From contig NZ_FMTM01000013.1 in assembly GCF_900099775.1 (NCBI RefSeq), positions 62,001 through 126,000 of the forward strand: a stretch of 64,000 nucleotides of DNA. The letters run 5' to 3'. Shown here one piece after another: positions 42,370 to 51,600 of this stretch; within the stretch, counting starts at the first letter, position 1; the number at the start of each line of letters is the position of its first letter. Origin of the DNA: Rhizobium mongolense subsp. loessense. GTDB taxonomy: Bacteria; Pseudomonadota; Alphaproteobacteria; Rhizobiales; Rhizobiaceae. A model generated the notes under the pieces. The model did not search any database. It was not told where the DNA came from and saw only the letters and a list, made by a program, of their open reading frames with translations. A program made the position numbers and the translations under genes.

Positions 42370-44604
42370 TCATTGCAGCCGTGATGGGCTGACCCACCCA
42401 GACACCTCAGCACTTCCTCCATCAGTCTCAGCCACAAGAGCTGCAAGTAAGTTGTCCGGGAGACCCACGTCATGATCCTCTCCCTCGCGAGTACTTTCAT
42501 CTTGCATTGGAGCCAGCGCCGCACCGGCCAATGCGGGGCGCTGCCACGCATAACCTGGGACAAGGCTGCTGATGAGCGCGAGCACCATGGATGCATCGCC
42601 CAATTCGGCGAAGCGCTCCAGCCGGGCGAACGTCGTGCGAAGCTTGGAAAGGGGCACTGGCCGCGGAATTGCACCGAAAACCCCCGGAACAGGTGACGGA
42701 ACCGGAGTATCATTCATATCGAAAAGCTCCTCGTAGCACTTTTCGCCGGGACGCAGCCCGATGACCTTGATCGCTATGTCCTTGTCGGGAACAAGACCTG
42801 CAAGCCTGATCATCCTGCGTGCGATGTCCATGATCTTCACCGGTTTTCCCATGTCCAGAACGAAGATCTCGCCTTTCCCGATGTCGCCCTCGAGCCCGTA
42901 GGCGGAGGCCTGGAGGGTAAGTTCCACGGCCTCCCGAATGGTCATGAAAAACCGCGTCATGTCGGGATCGGTCACGGTCAACGGTCCGCCGCTGGCGATC
43001 TGTCTCTTGAACAACGGGATGAGGGAGCCGCTCGAGCCAAGAACATTGCCGAACCGCACGGTCATGTAACGAGGCCCGCTTCCCCGCTCCACGCCTTCGA
43101 GGTCGAGCGCCTGGCAATAGAGTTCCGCGAGACGTTTCGTTCCTCCCATGACGCTTGTCGGATTGACCACTTTATCAGTAGAGATCTGAACCATCGCGAG
43201 GGCGCCGATCTGCCTGGCGGCATTGGCGACGTTCATGGTGCCGATCACGTTTGTGAGCGCGCCCTCACACGGATTGATCTCCACCATCGGCACGTGCTTG
43301 AGCGCTGCCGCATGGAAAACCAGTTCCGGCCTATACTCTTCGAAAACGTCGTTGACGCGGTTGGCCCGCCGAACATTGCAGAGACAGGTTGCGCGGGGCA
43401 ACGTCGGGAAGCGTTCCGCAAGCTCAAGGTCGATTGTGTAAAGATTGAACTCGCAATTTTCGACGAGAACGAGCTGCGACGGCTCGCAGGCGGCGATCTG
43501 AAGCGTGAGTTCGGAGCCGATCGAGCCGCCGGCACCAGTGATGAGAACCCGGCGCCGCCTGATGAGCCGCAGGATGGCATCCCTGTCCAAAGCGGCCTGC
43601 GGCCGTTCCAGCAGGTCCGTCAGCTCGATCGATTTGAGTTCGAATCTGTTTGCCCGCTTGGCGTTCTTCAGCTCCGTCATCTGCGATAAACGGGAAACGG
43701 CGATGCCGAGCGCTTCGGCCTGTCTGATGAGCTTTTCGCAGACTTCCTCACCAAACACGGAAGGTGCCTCGGTGAAGACAAGGTGCCGCGGGAAGGAATT
43801 GGAGAGGCGCAGTTCCCTAACAACCCTCTCAAAATCCGTAAGGGCGCCCATTATCGGTACGCCGCGCAGCATAATCCCTTCGCAGGCGCCAGTCGGCTCG
43901 ATGATGGCAACCGGACGATGGAAGCAACTGCGGTCGCGGCTCACGGCACGCAGATAGAGATCCGCAGCATCTCCCGCACCGACCAGCAGCGTTGGAATCT
44001 TTTGCTCCCGTTCGGGCGCTTGCTTCAGCCAGCCGGCGTTATCCGGCAGGGACAATTCGTTAATGCGAAAGCTCAGCCGCGACGCCGAAAGGAATAGTGA
44101 GAGCAGGAGCGCCTCGAGAAGCAAGGCCGCGCGCGGGATATCTTCCAGCCTTGTTATGAAGAATAGTACGCAGACCAAAAGGGCCGTGGTTATGAGGACT
44201 GCCCGTAGGATTGTCCAAAGGTCGGAGATCGAACCGTATCGCCAATTGCGGCTATAAAGGCCGGCCATGGGAAAGACCACGATGCAAATCGCAAGATACT
44301 GCGGACCCGCAAACAACAGCGTTTTAATCAGCTCCGGACTTGCCTGAACCTGCTCCAATCCATAGCGCGCGACGAACGCAAAGCTCAGGGCAAAGCATGC
44401 AGACACGAGGTCAGTCGCAAACAACAAGGGTGCCTGCCTAACCTTGCGAACGTGAGAGCGGGCCGACTTTTTTGACAAAAGAACCGCCGCCCTGACCGCA
44501 GAATCGGCATAAGCAATCGCGGCCTTCCAGGCCGCCAACACGTCGTCCCGTCTAGCGCCCATCTCCTGCCGCCGAGCAGAGATGACTTTTTCGCCCCGTT
44601 CCAT
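42370..44604 (-). CDS. CapD/FlaA1-type membrane nucleotide-sugar dehydratase
   Basis: This 744-residue protein has an N-terminal region of four membrane helices, a CoA-binding-like Rossmann part (IPTLLVGAGDAADLYLRAV) and a C-terminal extended SDR domain. The SDR carries NAD motif TGAGGSIGSEL and the active site STDKVVNPTSVMGGTKRLAE, where Met replaces the usual Tyr as in UDP-GlcNAc 4,6-dehydratases. It would make a 4-keto-6-deoxy sugar nucleotide, for example from UDP-GlcNAc. The product could feed the DegT aminotransferase encoded at 34299. The C-terminal tail of about 80 residues beyond the SDR is less conserved. Confidence 0.88.
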   Translation of the reverse strand: MERGEKVISARRQEMGARRDDVLAAWKAAIAYADSAVRAAVLLSKKSARSHVRKVRQAPLLFATDLVSACFALSFAFVARYGLEQVQASPELIKTLLFAGPQYLAICIVVFPMAGLYSRNWRYGSISDLWTILRAVLITTALLVCVLFFITRLEDIPRAALLLEALLLSLFLSASRLSFRINELSLPDNAGWLKQAPEREQKIPTLLVGAGDAADLYLRAVSRDRSCFHRPVAIIEPTGACEGIMLRGVPIMGALTDFERVVRELRLSNSFPRHLVFTEAPSVFGEEVCEKLIRQAEALGIAVSRLSQMTELKNAKRANRFELKSIELTDLLERPQAALDRDAILRLIRRRRVLITGAGGSIGSELTLQIAACEPSQLVLVENCEFNLYTIDLELAERFPTLPRATCLCNVRRANRVNDVFEEYRPELVFHAAALKHVPMVEINPCEGALTNVIGTMNVANAARQIGALAMVQISTDKVVNPTSVMGGTKRLAELYCQALDLEGVERGSGPRYMTVRFGNVLGSSGSLIPLFKRQIASGGPLTVTDPDMTRFFMTIREAVELTLQASAYGLEGDIGKGEIFVLDMGKPVKIMDIARRMIRLAGLVPDKDIAIKVIGLRPGEKCYEELFDMNDTPVPSPVPGVFGAIPRPVPLSKLRTTFARLERFAELGDASMVLALISSLVPGYAWQRPALAGAALAPMQDESTREGEDHDVGLPDNLLAALVAETDGGSAEVSGWVSPSRLQ

Positions 44605-45208
44605 GCATGCATCCCCCGTACAACTGCAACGCGCGTCGTCGTCGACGCGAATAGCAAGATAAACTCCGATGCCTTGCGAATCCCGACGTTAATCGGTAAA
44701 ACATAAGCGTACCGTGACGTCTCCGTGACAGTTTTAATCAAGTCTTCTATTTATCGTAGGACGGTACATCAGCAATTTTTTTTGTAAAGCCACATTATAT
44801 TAAAGCTATTTGATATTAATACTTTGATATACTGATTAATCATTTAGTTTTATATACGCTTGCGCTAACATTACATCGACAATCTCCAGACGAATTCAAT
44901 TATAACGTGTTTTTCCGTTCGCGCAGGCGGGTGCTTTTGCCGCCAGGATGCGAGGAAATGCCGTGCCACTCGCTGAACGTTCAACCGCGCTGCAATTGTC
45001 GGTTGATCAACCGTATGGAGATTCCCGTTTCAAGTCTCACGTTCTCTTCTCACGGTAATACCTATGATGTGTACGGATATAATACGCGCTGGGGCTCAGC
45101 GACTAAGCGTGTGGGCTTGGCGGAGGCATTATATCTCGCATCGCCGTGAAGGAGGCCCTCAAGCAGACCATCACGCTATAACAGTTGCAGTCGCATGCAA
45201 GCCCAACG
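44605..45208. other. AT-rich intergenic region upstream of the capD operon
   Basis: About 600 bases without a supported gene. The stretch 44740-44900 is strongly AT-rich. Two CCGTGAC copies (44712-44718 and 44723-44729) lie 11 bases apart, one helical turn, upstream of the leftward capD gene, and may bind a regulator. A plus-strand open frame at 44907-45149 (80 codons) has no family signal. Confidence 0.45.
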
Positions 45209-46189
45209 TCACGCCAATCTAGCGGACGCGAGCAAGCGATCGTACCCTTGCTGTAGGAAGTACGCCGCGACAGCGGTTATCGGAACCCCTAGGGCGACAA
45301 TTAGGATCAACGGATCCAGCCCAATTGTAGCCGAAAGTGCTTCCAAGATCCTGTATACGGGACGGTGCAGAAGATAGGCGAAGAAGCTGGCATAGGCCGC
45401 TCGCTCAATCCACATCGTCGCCGTATCCGAGAGGTCGTCAAGCCGCCCCGTGGTTAAGCAAAACACGGAGACCGAGGCGAGCACAGCCCAAGGCAAAAGG
45501 ACAATATCTGTCCCATTGATCGGCGCAGAAAGCGTGGCGACACAAGCGATAGCGGCCACAAGCACTACCGGCCAGACCGCTTTGGGCGGAGGTGATCCAG
45601 ACAAAACAATCCCAGCGACGAAGCAGGGGAAGTAGATCATCAGCCGATTGTCCAGAACCTCCCAAAACCAGTCGGCAGCCAGCAATCCCAATAGGATTAT
45701 CGCTGATACAATCAACAACAACGTCAGTGATTTCCGTCTGATCCAGAGCAGCGCTGGCGCACACAGGTAGAAGAGCATAATCATATTGATGAACCACAGC
45801 GTAACCGCTGCCGGTTCATCCAACATAGCCACCAGGAAGACGCCTTTAATCAGCGGAAGATGATCTCCAATATTCATCACGAGGAATATCAAGCTAGCTC
45901 CAACGAATGGTACGTAAATCCTCCAAAAACGTCGCCTATAGAAGTCGAAAAGATTGCGGCCGCGGCCTCCTTGTAGGTAGCCAGATAGAAGCACGAAAAG
46001 CCCCAGAGCGGCGACCGTCACCATCAAGGTCACGGCGTTCTTGCCTACTTCCCTGACTGGCGAATATCCTATCGGATGCCACACGCCAACGATCCAAAGG
46101 ACGCTTACTGCCCTTAAAAAGTCAACAGTCGTGTTTCGCGCTGGTATTGCTGCAACTAGCCCTAGGTCGTTCTGATTGCCGTGTTGCAT
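45209..46189 (-). CDS. Acyltransferase family 3 membrane protein
   Basis: This 326-residue integral membrane O-acyltransferase has about ten hydrophobic segments. Near the start it has TVDFLRAVSVLWIVGVWHP, where His near residue 38 matches the acyltransferase-3 catalytic His region. FYRRRFWRIYVPF is the typical Arg-rich motif after the second segment. It probably O-acetylates or succinylates the polysaccharide unit. Codon use looks less GC-rich than the catabolic genes, as in much of the island. It is monocistronic on the minus strand. Confidence 0.84.
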   Translation of the reverse strand: MQHGNQNDLGLVAAIPARNTTVDFLRAVSVLWIVGVWHPIGYSPVREVGKNAVTLMVTVAALGLFVLLSGYLQGGRGRNLFDFYRRRFWRIYVPFVGASLIFLVMNIGDHLPLIKGVFLVAMLDEPAAVTLWFINMIMLFYLCAPALLWIRRKSLTLLLIVSAIILLGLLAADWFWEVLDNRLMIYFPCFVAGIVLSGSPPPKAVWPVVLVAAIACVATLSAPINGTDIVLLPWAVLASVSVFCLTTGRLDDLSDTATMWIERAAYASFFAYLLHRPVYRILEALSATIGLDPLILIVALGVPITAVAAYFLQQGYDRLLASARLA

Positions 46190-46690
46190 AATCCAATTGC
46201 CCCCCGGCGCACGTTAGAAATTCATCGGCGTCGCGGCCCATTGTGTCAAGGTGGCCAAGGTATAAATTCGTTGACGTGGTTTGATGCTCACCTGGTGAAA
46301 AGACCTGACCATGCTGCCCAACCCGGAAAGTTCTCGTCATGCCGGAGATTTACGAAGCGCAAGGGTTGCGAGATCCGAGCGCGGCCTGGAATTGTTTGGT
46401 GCCCGGGTAGCAGATGGCACATCTTTCGCCAGCCGCGTCTTCAATGGAGGATTTTACCTGACCTCTACCGTCGACCCCAGTTACGATCGGCTCGCGGCTG
46501 CGATGAGGAAAGGGCGCGAACAGGCTGTCCAACATGACTGCAAAGGAAATACTGCAACCAGCCCACTTGCATATTAGTAATCTATAAATAATATAGTCCT
46601 GAAATTTCTTGGGGGCGTTTGTCTGCAGCGGCCTGCGATATACTGACTGTAGCCCCATTCGCCAGCGCGCTCGGCCCGAAATAGGAGCAG
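46190..46690. other. Divergent intergenic gap before the methyltransferase gene
   Basis: About 500 bases between divergent genes. The right end is AT-rich near 46570-46610 and holds the RBS AGGAGC of the methyltransferase. Short open frames on both strands lack family signal. No terminator or RNA gene was recognised. Confidence 0.4.
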
Positions 46691-47494
46691 ATGATGAAGG
46701 CCGCGTTTAAGTCTGTTGCCGGTTACGCTCTGCGACCATCGTTGTGGCCGACCATCCCATCGCTGGTTTCCCGTACACTGTTTCCTGCTGAAGGTGAGGC
46801 AACCGGCCACCTCGCGAAAGCTCGTTGTGCAAGTGAGGCTGTCGAATATGATCGACTTCCTTCTGTCATGTCCGGATTTGTTTGGACCCCGTTCGAGGAT
46901 GCGCAGCCTGAACTCGCGCGACTAATAGCTAAGGCCCGAAGTGTCGCCCCCCAATACATTGGAGGCGGAGCCGATATGTCCTTCCTTTATAGCATGGCCG
47001 AATCGTTGAACGCCAAGCAGGTTGTTGAAACTGGAGTCGCCTTGGGTGATTCCAGTCTCGCTATTCTTGCGAGCGTTTCCAAACGAAGGGGGGGAAGGCT
47101 TATCAGCGTTGATAGACCCTACCTGCGCTTTGGGAGCGAAAAACATGTTGGCGCAGCGGTTCCTCCACACCTTCGCAATTGTTGGGAACTTATCCGAGAA
47201 GCCGACCGCAGCGGGATAGGCAAGGCACTAGGGCGCTTATATCCGTTGGACATGTGTCACTACGATAGTGATAAAAGCTATTCAGGACGAATGTTTGGCT
47301 ATAGCCGCCTCTGGCAGGCGCTGAGGCCTGGCGGTGTGTTTATCTCCGATGACATTCAAGACAATCTCGCTTTCTTCCATTTCTCAGAAACTGTTCAGCA
47401 TAAATACTTCGTTGTGAAAAGCAGGAACAAGTATATTGGTTTCATGGTAAAAAGAGCCACTGACAGGTCATATATTGAGGATACCCGGGGTTAA
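46691..47494 (+). CDS. Class I SAM-dependent methyltransferase
   Basis: This 267-residue protein has a Rossmann SAM-binding site QVVETGVALGDSSLAILASV (around residues 109-128), followed by LISVDRP and RPGGVFISDDI. It resembles the Methyltransf_24-type enzymes found in polysaccharide clusters. RBS AGGAGC precedes tandem ATG codons at 46691 and 46694. It probably O-methylates a sugar of the unit, but the acceptor is unknown. It converges with the PGT gene, leaving a 71-base gap. Confidence 0.8.
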   Translation: MMKAAFKSVAGYALRPSLWPTIPSLVSRTLFPAEGEATGHLAKARCASEAVEYDRLPSVMSGFVWTPFEDAQPELARLIAKARSVAPQYIGGGADMSFLYSMAESLNAKQVVETGVALGDSSLAILASVSKRRGGRLISVDRPYLRFGSEKHVGAAVPPHLRNCWELIREADRSGIGKALGRLYPLDMCHYDSDKSYSGRMFGYSRLWQALRPGGVFISDDIQDNLAFFHFSETVQHKYFVVKSRNKYIGFMVKRATDRSYIEDTRG

Positions 47495-47565
47495 ACATTT
47501 CCTTGCAGGCATAATAATGCTCTCGGCAATTTGACGGGCGTCCCTCGTCGATTTTCAAACGAGCT

Positions 47566-48183
47566 TTACTCTGGTCCCTTACCGAGCGTATTGCGACTAC
47601 TCGCAGCAACAACGGCCGCGGCAAGACGTTTCTCGTTCCGTCTCTCGCCGAAAATCATAACCAAAACGGTCTTAGCGATTATCTCGGCATCCATTAGGCA
47701 TGTGCGGTTCTCGATGTACCAGATATCGAGATCAACCTTTTCATCGTCAGTGAGCTTGGTGTTCCCATTTATCTGTGCCCAGCCGGTTAGTCCGGGCCTC
47801 ACTGAACACCGCAAGATCCCGCGCTCGCCAAGGGCATGTATTTTGTCCAAGAGTATCGGTCTTGGTCCTATGACGCTCATGTCGCCAATGACGATACTCC
47901 ACAATTCGGGCAGTTCATCCAGCCGGGAACGTCGCAAAAGCCCGCCGAATTTTGAAGTGCGTTCGTCGTCGCTCAAGAGCTTCCCGTCAGCATCCACATC
48001 GGTGGTCATTGACCGGAACTTCTTCATCCTGAATGGTCGACGCGCTTTGCCAGCTCTCTCCTGACTGAACATGATAGGTGAACCGAGAACGATCCTTACG
48101 GCAATAGCCAAGATGATGAGGACTGGCAGTGCCAATAGTCCTGCGGTAACGGAAAACATCACATCGAACAGCCGTTTCAACAT
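47566..48183 (-). CDS. Initiating phosphoglycosyltransferase (PglC-like sugar transferase)
   Basis: This protein of about 205 residues is a monotopic phosphoglycosyltransferase. It starts MLKRLFDVMFSV with one re-entrant hydrophobic helix, then has PIMFSQERAGKARRPFRMKKFRSM, a catalytic Asp-Glu in RLDELPELWSIVIGDMS, and GPRP plus RPGLTGWAQINGN. It transfers the first sugar-phosphate to undecaprenyl phosphate. I chose ATG 48183 because GAGGTGG lies six bases upstream and PglC-type proteins begin this way; the frame is open to 48261. It has no large N-terminal WbaP-type membrane region. Confidence 0.86.
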   Translation of the reverse strand: MLKRLFDVMFSVTAGLLALPVLIILAIAVRIVLGSPIMFSQERAGKARRPFRMKKFRSMTTDVDADGKLLSDDERTSKFGGLLRRSRLDELPELWSIVIGDMSVIGPRPILLDKIHALGERGILRCSVRPGLTGWAQINGNTKLTDDEKVDLDIWYIENRTCLMDAEIIAKTVLVMIFGERRNEKRLAAAVVAASSRNTLGKGPE

Positions 48184-48354
48184 CGCCAGCCACCTCGAAG
48201 CGTCGAATCCGTAATACCTGAGGCTCCAGCTCATATCCAACACCGGACTTGCCTGGAGCATTGAAAGGCGCCCGACAAATATTGCTTAAAAATAGTAAGC
48301 TTGCCAATAAAAGAACGAAGGCAATCGGCATTAGCCCGTAATGATTATGCAGTT

Positions 48355-49488
48355 TTACAGAGCGATGTTATTTTCTCTTTCAACTGCTGCCTTGCATTGG
48401 TTCAGAAAATAGTCGTATTTCCGCACTATTATGCCCAGGTCGTACTCTTCTTCGATACGCCGTCGTGCCGCCGCCGCATATTCAGCATATCGAGCAGTTC
48501 CACCGTCAAGAAGAGTTCGTAGCGCCGCGGCCAGCGCCTCCGGATCCTGGGAGGGGACTGCCAGGCCGCCGTCGCCGATGATACTTGCAGCGTCACCAAC
48601 ATCAGTCGTGACAACAGGTAGCGCATAGCTCATCGCCTCCGCCAGGACGTTCGGAAAGCCCTCTGTTCTCGAAGAGAGAGCGAGAATGTCGATCGACCGA
48701 TAGAAAGCAGCCATGTCATCGACTTCGCCCAAGAGTTGGACATTTTCTCGCGTTAAGCCTGCGGACAAGATCATCTGTGAGACGGCTGGATTGCTCCAGG
48801 ACAGGCCACTTCCCGCAGCCACGAATGTCAGTCCCTGATGTGTTTGAAGAAGGCGAGCCGCGGCCCTGAAGAAGGTCGGATAATCCTTCTGTGGATGGAA
48901 GCGCGCTGCAATGCCGATCCGCTTGGCCGATCGAGGCTGAGGGGTCACGGATTGCGGCAGTTCAAAGCCGTTCGGTATGACCACGGCATTGTGCGTTCGA
49001 TAACCAGCCGCCGCATGCATTTTGAGCGCCCTCGCTGAATTGAAGACGAAACCCTCCGGATGCCAGGATAGCCACTTCGCCACAGTCACAGCGGCACGCG
49101 AACTCCGGGTGAAAGACGTCCAATCATCCAACGACTGACGGACGTTCCAGATCACTGGAGTGCTCCTATGTGCCAGCAAGGCCGCGACCGTGCCAACAAT
49201 CATCGCATGATACATCCAACACACTACGACGGGTGGCCTCTCCTGCCTGATGAGTTTGGCAAGTTTCAGCGAGGCGTGTGCGAGAGACGTCAATTTTGTG
49301 GTTTCGAGCGATACATACTCGACACGGGGATTGCTCGAAATTTTGAGATTTCGCTCCGAAATACCCATGAGCGAAACGACCACTATACGCTGGTCGACCG
49401 AGGCATGCAGCAGCCGTGCCAGCATTGTCTCAGCGCCGGCATTTGCTGTGAAATTGGTAATGATATGCATGACATCTGCCTTGGCCAT
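48355..49488 (-). CDS. Glycosyltransferase family 4
   Basis: This GT-B enzyme of about 377 residues has the N-terminal GAETMLARLLHA loop, IGIAARFHPQKDYPTFFRAAA and the donor site SSRTEGFPNVLAEAMSYALPVVTTDVGD with E-x7-E, the pattern of WecA/WbpH-like GT4 enzymes. ATG 49488 is preceded by GAGGGG; the frame runs to 49527. It is followed by the PGT gene 171 bases on, so both may form one leftward transcript that starts the lipid-linked unit. Confidence 0.87.
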   Translation of the reverse strand: MAKADVMHIITNFTANAGAETMLARLLHASVDQRIVVVSLMGISERNLKISSNPRVEYVSLETTKLTSLAHASLKLAKLIRQERPPVVVCWMYHAMIVGTVAALLAHRSTPVIWNVRQSLDDWTSFTRSSRAAVTVAKWLSWHPEGFVFNSARALKMHAAAGYRTHNAVVIPNGFELPQSVTPQPRSAKRIGIAARFHPQKDYPTFFRAAARLLQTHQGLTFVAAGSGLSWSNPAVSQMILSAGLTRENVQLLGEVDDMAAFYRSIDILALSSRTEGFPNVLAEAMSYALPVVTTDVGDAASIIGDGGLAVPSQDPEALAAALRTLLDGGTARYAEYAAAARRRIEEEYDLGIIVRKYDYFLNQCKAAVERENNIAL

Positions 49489-49635
49489 AGTGCCCCTCAG
49501 CGCGTGGCAAGACGACAGAGCCCGCAAGGCCTCTGGACAGGAATTGCGCGCTCGTGTTTTTATACCCTCTAAAGAGCCTCCCGTGAAGGCAAGCCTTGCT
49601 TGAATACAACATGACTCGCTGTCGTGGGCCCCAGA

Positions 49636-50556
49636 ATGCGGATCGTTCTCGTCGGAGCAGTGGAAGGTTCAAAAGTCGCCCTTGCAGCGCTCGTATCCTC
49701 TGAGCGACCGCCAGCGCTTGTCATAACCCTGCCGCCAGCCGCTGCTGATCGTCACTCGGATTTTGCCGATCTCAGTTCGATGGGCCGCGAGAGCGGCATT
49801 TCCATTTTTCATACGACGAATGTGAACTCTACCGAGACCCTGGCGAAGATTGCCAGTATCGGTCCGGATGTGACCCTTGTCGTCGGATGGTCCCAAATAT
49901 GCGGACGCCCATTCCGCGAGCTTGCAAGCATCGGCACGATTGGCTTTCATCCCGCCGCTCTTCCACGGCTAAGGGGACGGGGCGTAATACCTTGGACCAT
50001 TCTTCGCTCCGAACAGACGACGGGATCGACACTTTTCTGGCTGGATGACGGCGTCGATTCCGGACCGATCCTGCTTCAGCGCGTCTTTGACGTAGCCGAT
50101 AATGAGACGGCCCGCAGTCTATACGAAAAGCACCTGCTGAATATTCGAGAAATGGTCCCCCGGGCCGTCAGGATGGTCGAGTCCGGCAACCCGCCTAGGA
50201 TCCCCCAGGATGACGAGAAGGCCTCCTATTGCGCGAGGCGCCGGCCCGAAGACGGCTTGATCGACTGGGGCCTGCCGGCCGCTGACATCACGCGCTTCAT
50301 ACGTGCGGTCGGAGACCCCTACCCCGGCGCATTTACCCATGCTGGAAACGAGAGGATATATATCGATGCAGCCGAGCTATTCCCCAATCCGGATCGCTAC
50401 ATAGGCCTTCCCGGACAAATTCAAACGGTCAGCGCCACCGGTTTTCTCGTTATGTGTGGCGACGGCAATTGTGTTGATGTCAGCGCTTGGCGCCCCGAAA
50501 CATCGCGGCCGCGGATGCATAGCCACTTGCGGTCCGGGACCTCGCTCGAGGCTTAG
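49636..50556 (+). CDS. Formyltransferase-like protein (sugar N-formyltransferase candidate)
   Basis: This protein of about 306 residues has the formyltransferase fold: MRIVLVGAVEGSKVALAAL, then TIGFHPAALPRLRGRGVIPWTIL and TGSTLFWLDDGVDSGPIL. The catalytic His and Asp are present. The Asn of the usual N-x-H triad is replaced by Gly (GFHP), as in a divergent subgroup. The C-terminal part resembles the Fmt C-terminal domain (DGLIDWGLPAADITRFIRAV). It heads an operon with an ATP-grasp and a HAD protein gene. Use of 10-formyl-THF to formylate an amino sugar is the likely role. GTG 49624 is an alternative start. Confidence 0.8.
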   Translation: MRIVLVGAVEGSKVALAALVSSERPPALVITLPPAAADRHSDFADLSSMGRESGISIFHTTNVNSTETLAKIASIGPDVTLVVGWSQICGRPFRELASIGTIGFHPAALPRLRGRGVIPWTILRSEQTTGSTLFWLDDGVDSGPILLQRVFDVADNETARSLYEKHLLNIREMVPRAVRMVESGNPPRIPQDDEKASYCARRRPEDGLIDWGLPAADITRFIRAVGDPYPGAFTHAGNERIYIDAAELFPNPDRYIGLPGQIQTVSATGFLVMCGDGNCVDVSAWRPETSRPRMHSHLRSGTSLEA

Positions 50557-50619
50557 CCGAAATAAGCATCATTCAGTCTGAAAAGCCGTCGCAGCTTCGG
50601 ACATCTAAAAGGATACGGG

Positions 50620-51600
50620 ATGACGGCAGCAGCGATCAAGATCCTAGTTTCATCCGCCGGTCGACGGGTCGCCCTCATCGACTGCTTTCGCAGGGCAGCG
50701 AAAGAGATCGGCATATCCCTGGCGGTGGTGGCATGTGATCTCGATCCAGGAATGAGCCCTGCCTGCCGATCCGCCGATGCGAGCTATGCTGTCCCAGCCT
50801 GTGACGATCCGGGCTTCGTTTCAGCGCTGCAAGAAATTGCATCGCGTGAAAAAATCGATCTGATCGTTCCGACGATCGATCCCGAACTTGCGGCTCTCGC
50901 AGGGGCGATGGACGATTTTGCGGCACTTGGCTGTCGCGTTCATGTCAGCCAACCAGCGGTGGTCGACATCGTTCGCGACAAGCTTGTAACGATGGCTGTG
51001 CTTGCGGCGGCGGGAGTCCCCGTCCCGCGCACCATCGCGCTTGAGGAGTTCGCCTCGACCAGCGAATGGTCTTGGCCGGTCTTTGTCAAGCCGCGGTCTG
51101 GAAGCGCCAGCCGCGCGATTAGCGTTGCAGGTTCGAGAGATGAGCTGCCCGCCAAGGTCAGCGAACCGATGATTGTGCAAGAACATCTGACCGGCGCGGA
51201 ATACACGGTCAACGGTTTTGTCGACGCGGGGGGTAGACTGCAGACAGCCATTACACATCGTCGCGTTCGTGTCAGGGCCGGCGAGGTCGAAAAAGGCATT
51301 ACCGAGCGCCGGCCGCAACATTCCCGCATCGCGCATGATATCGTCGCCGCGCTGCCGGGCATCAGGGGTGCATTCTGCTTTCAGATTATGGATGACGGCG
51401 CAGCCGGCCCCAAGGTGATCGAGATCAACGCACGGTTCGGAGGAGGCTATCCTCTGGCCGACCATGCGGGCGCGCAATTTGCAAAATGGCTGCTCGAGGA
51501 AGTCTCAGGCTTACCTGCAAGCTGCCATGACAACTGGCATTCGGGCGTGTTGATGCTGCGCTACGACGAAGCGATCTTCGTGGATGGTGAAGATGAGTGA
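50620..51600 (+). CDS. ATP-grasp ligase (carbamoyl-phosphate-synthase-like)
   Basis: This 326-residue ATP-grasp protein has an N-terminal pre-ATP domain (ILVSSAGRRVALIDCFRRA), the ATP-binding part PVFVKPRSGSASRAI, and Mg-binding VIEINARFGGGYPL. It resembles the CarB-like ligases found in capsule loci. Such enzymes join a carboxylate to an amine, so it might attach an amino acid to the amino sugar. It starts 64 bases after the formyltransferase gene with AAAAGGA upstream and overlaps the HAD gene by a few bases. Confidence 0.82.
   Translation: MTAAAIKILVSSAGRRVALIDCFRRAAKEIGISLAVVACDLDPGMSPACRSADASYAVPACDDPGFVSALQEIASREKIDLIVPTIDPELAALAGAMDDFAALGCRVHVSQPAVVDIVRDKLVTMAVLAAAGVPVPRTIALEEFASTSEWSWPVFVKPRSGSASRAISVAGSRDELPAKVSEPMIVQEHLTGAEYTVNGFVDAGGRLQTAITHRRVRVRAGEVEKGITERRPQHSRIAHDIVAALPGIRGAFCFQIMDDGAAGPKVIEINARFGGGYPLADHAGAQFAKWLLEEVSGLPASCHDNWHSGVLMLRYDEAIFVDGEDE

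Noticed and set aside
44907..45149. An 80-codon plus-strand frame in the gap before the acyltransferase gene
   Set aside because: No RBS, no family signal, mixed composition; treated as chance.
46350..46658. Overlapping short frames on both strands before the methyltransferase gene
   Set aside because: Neither shows coding character or a family motif.
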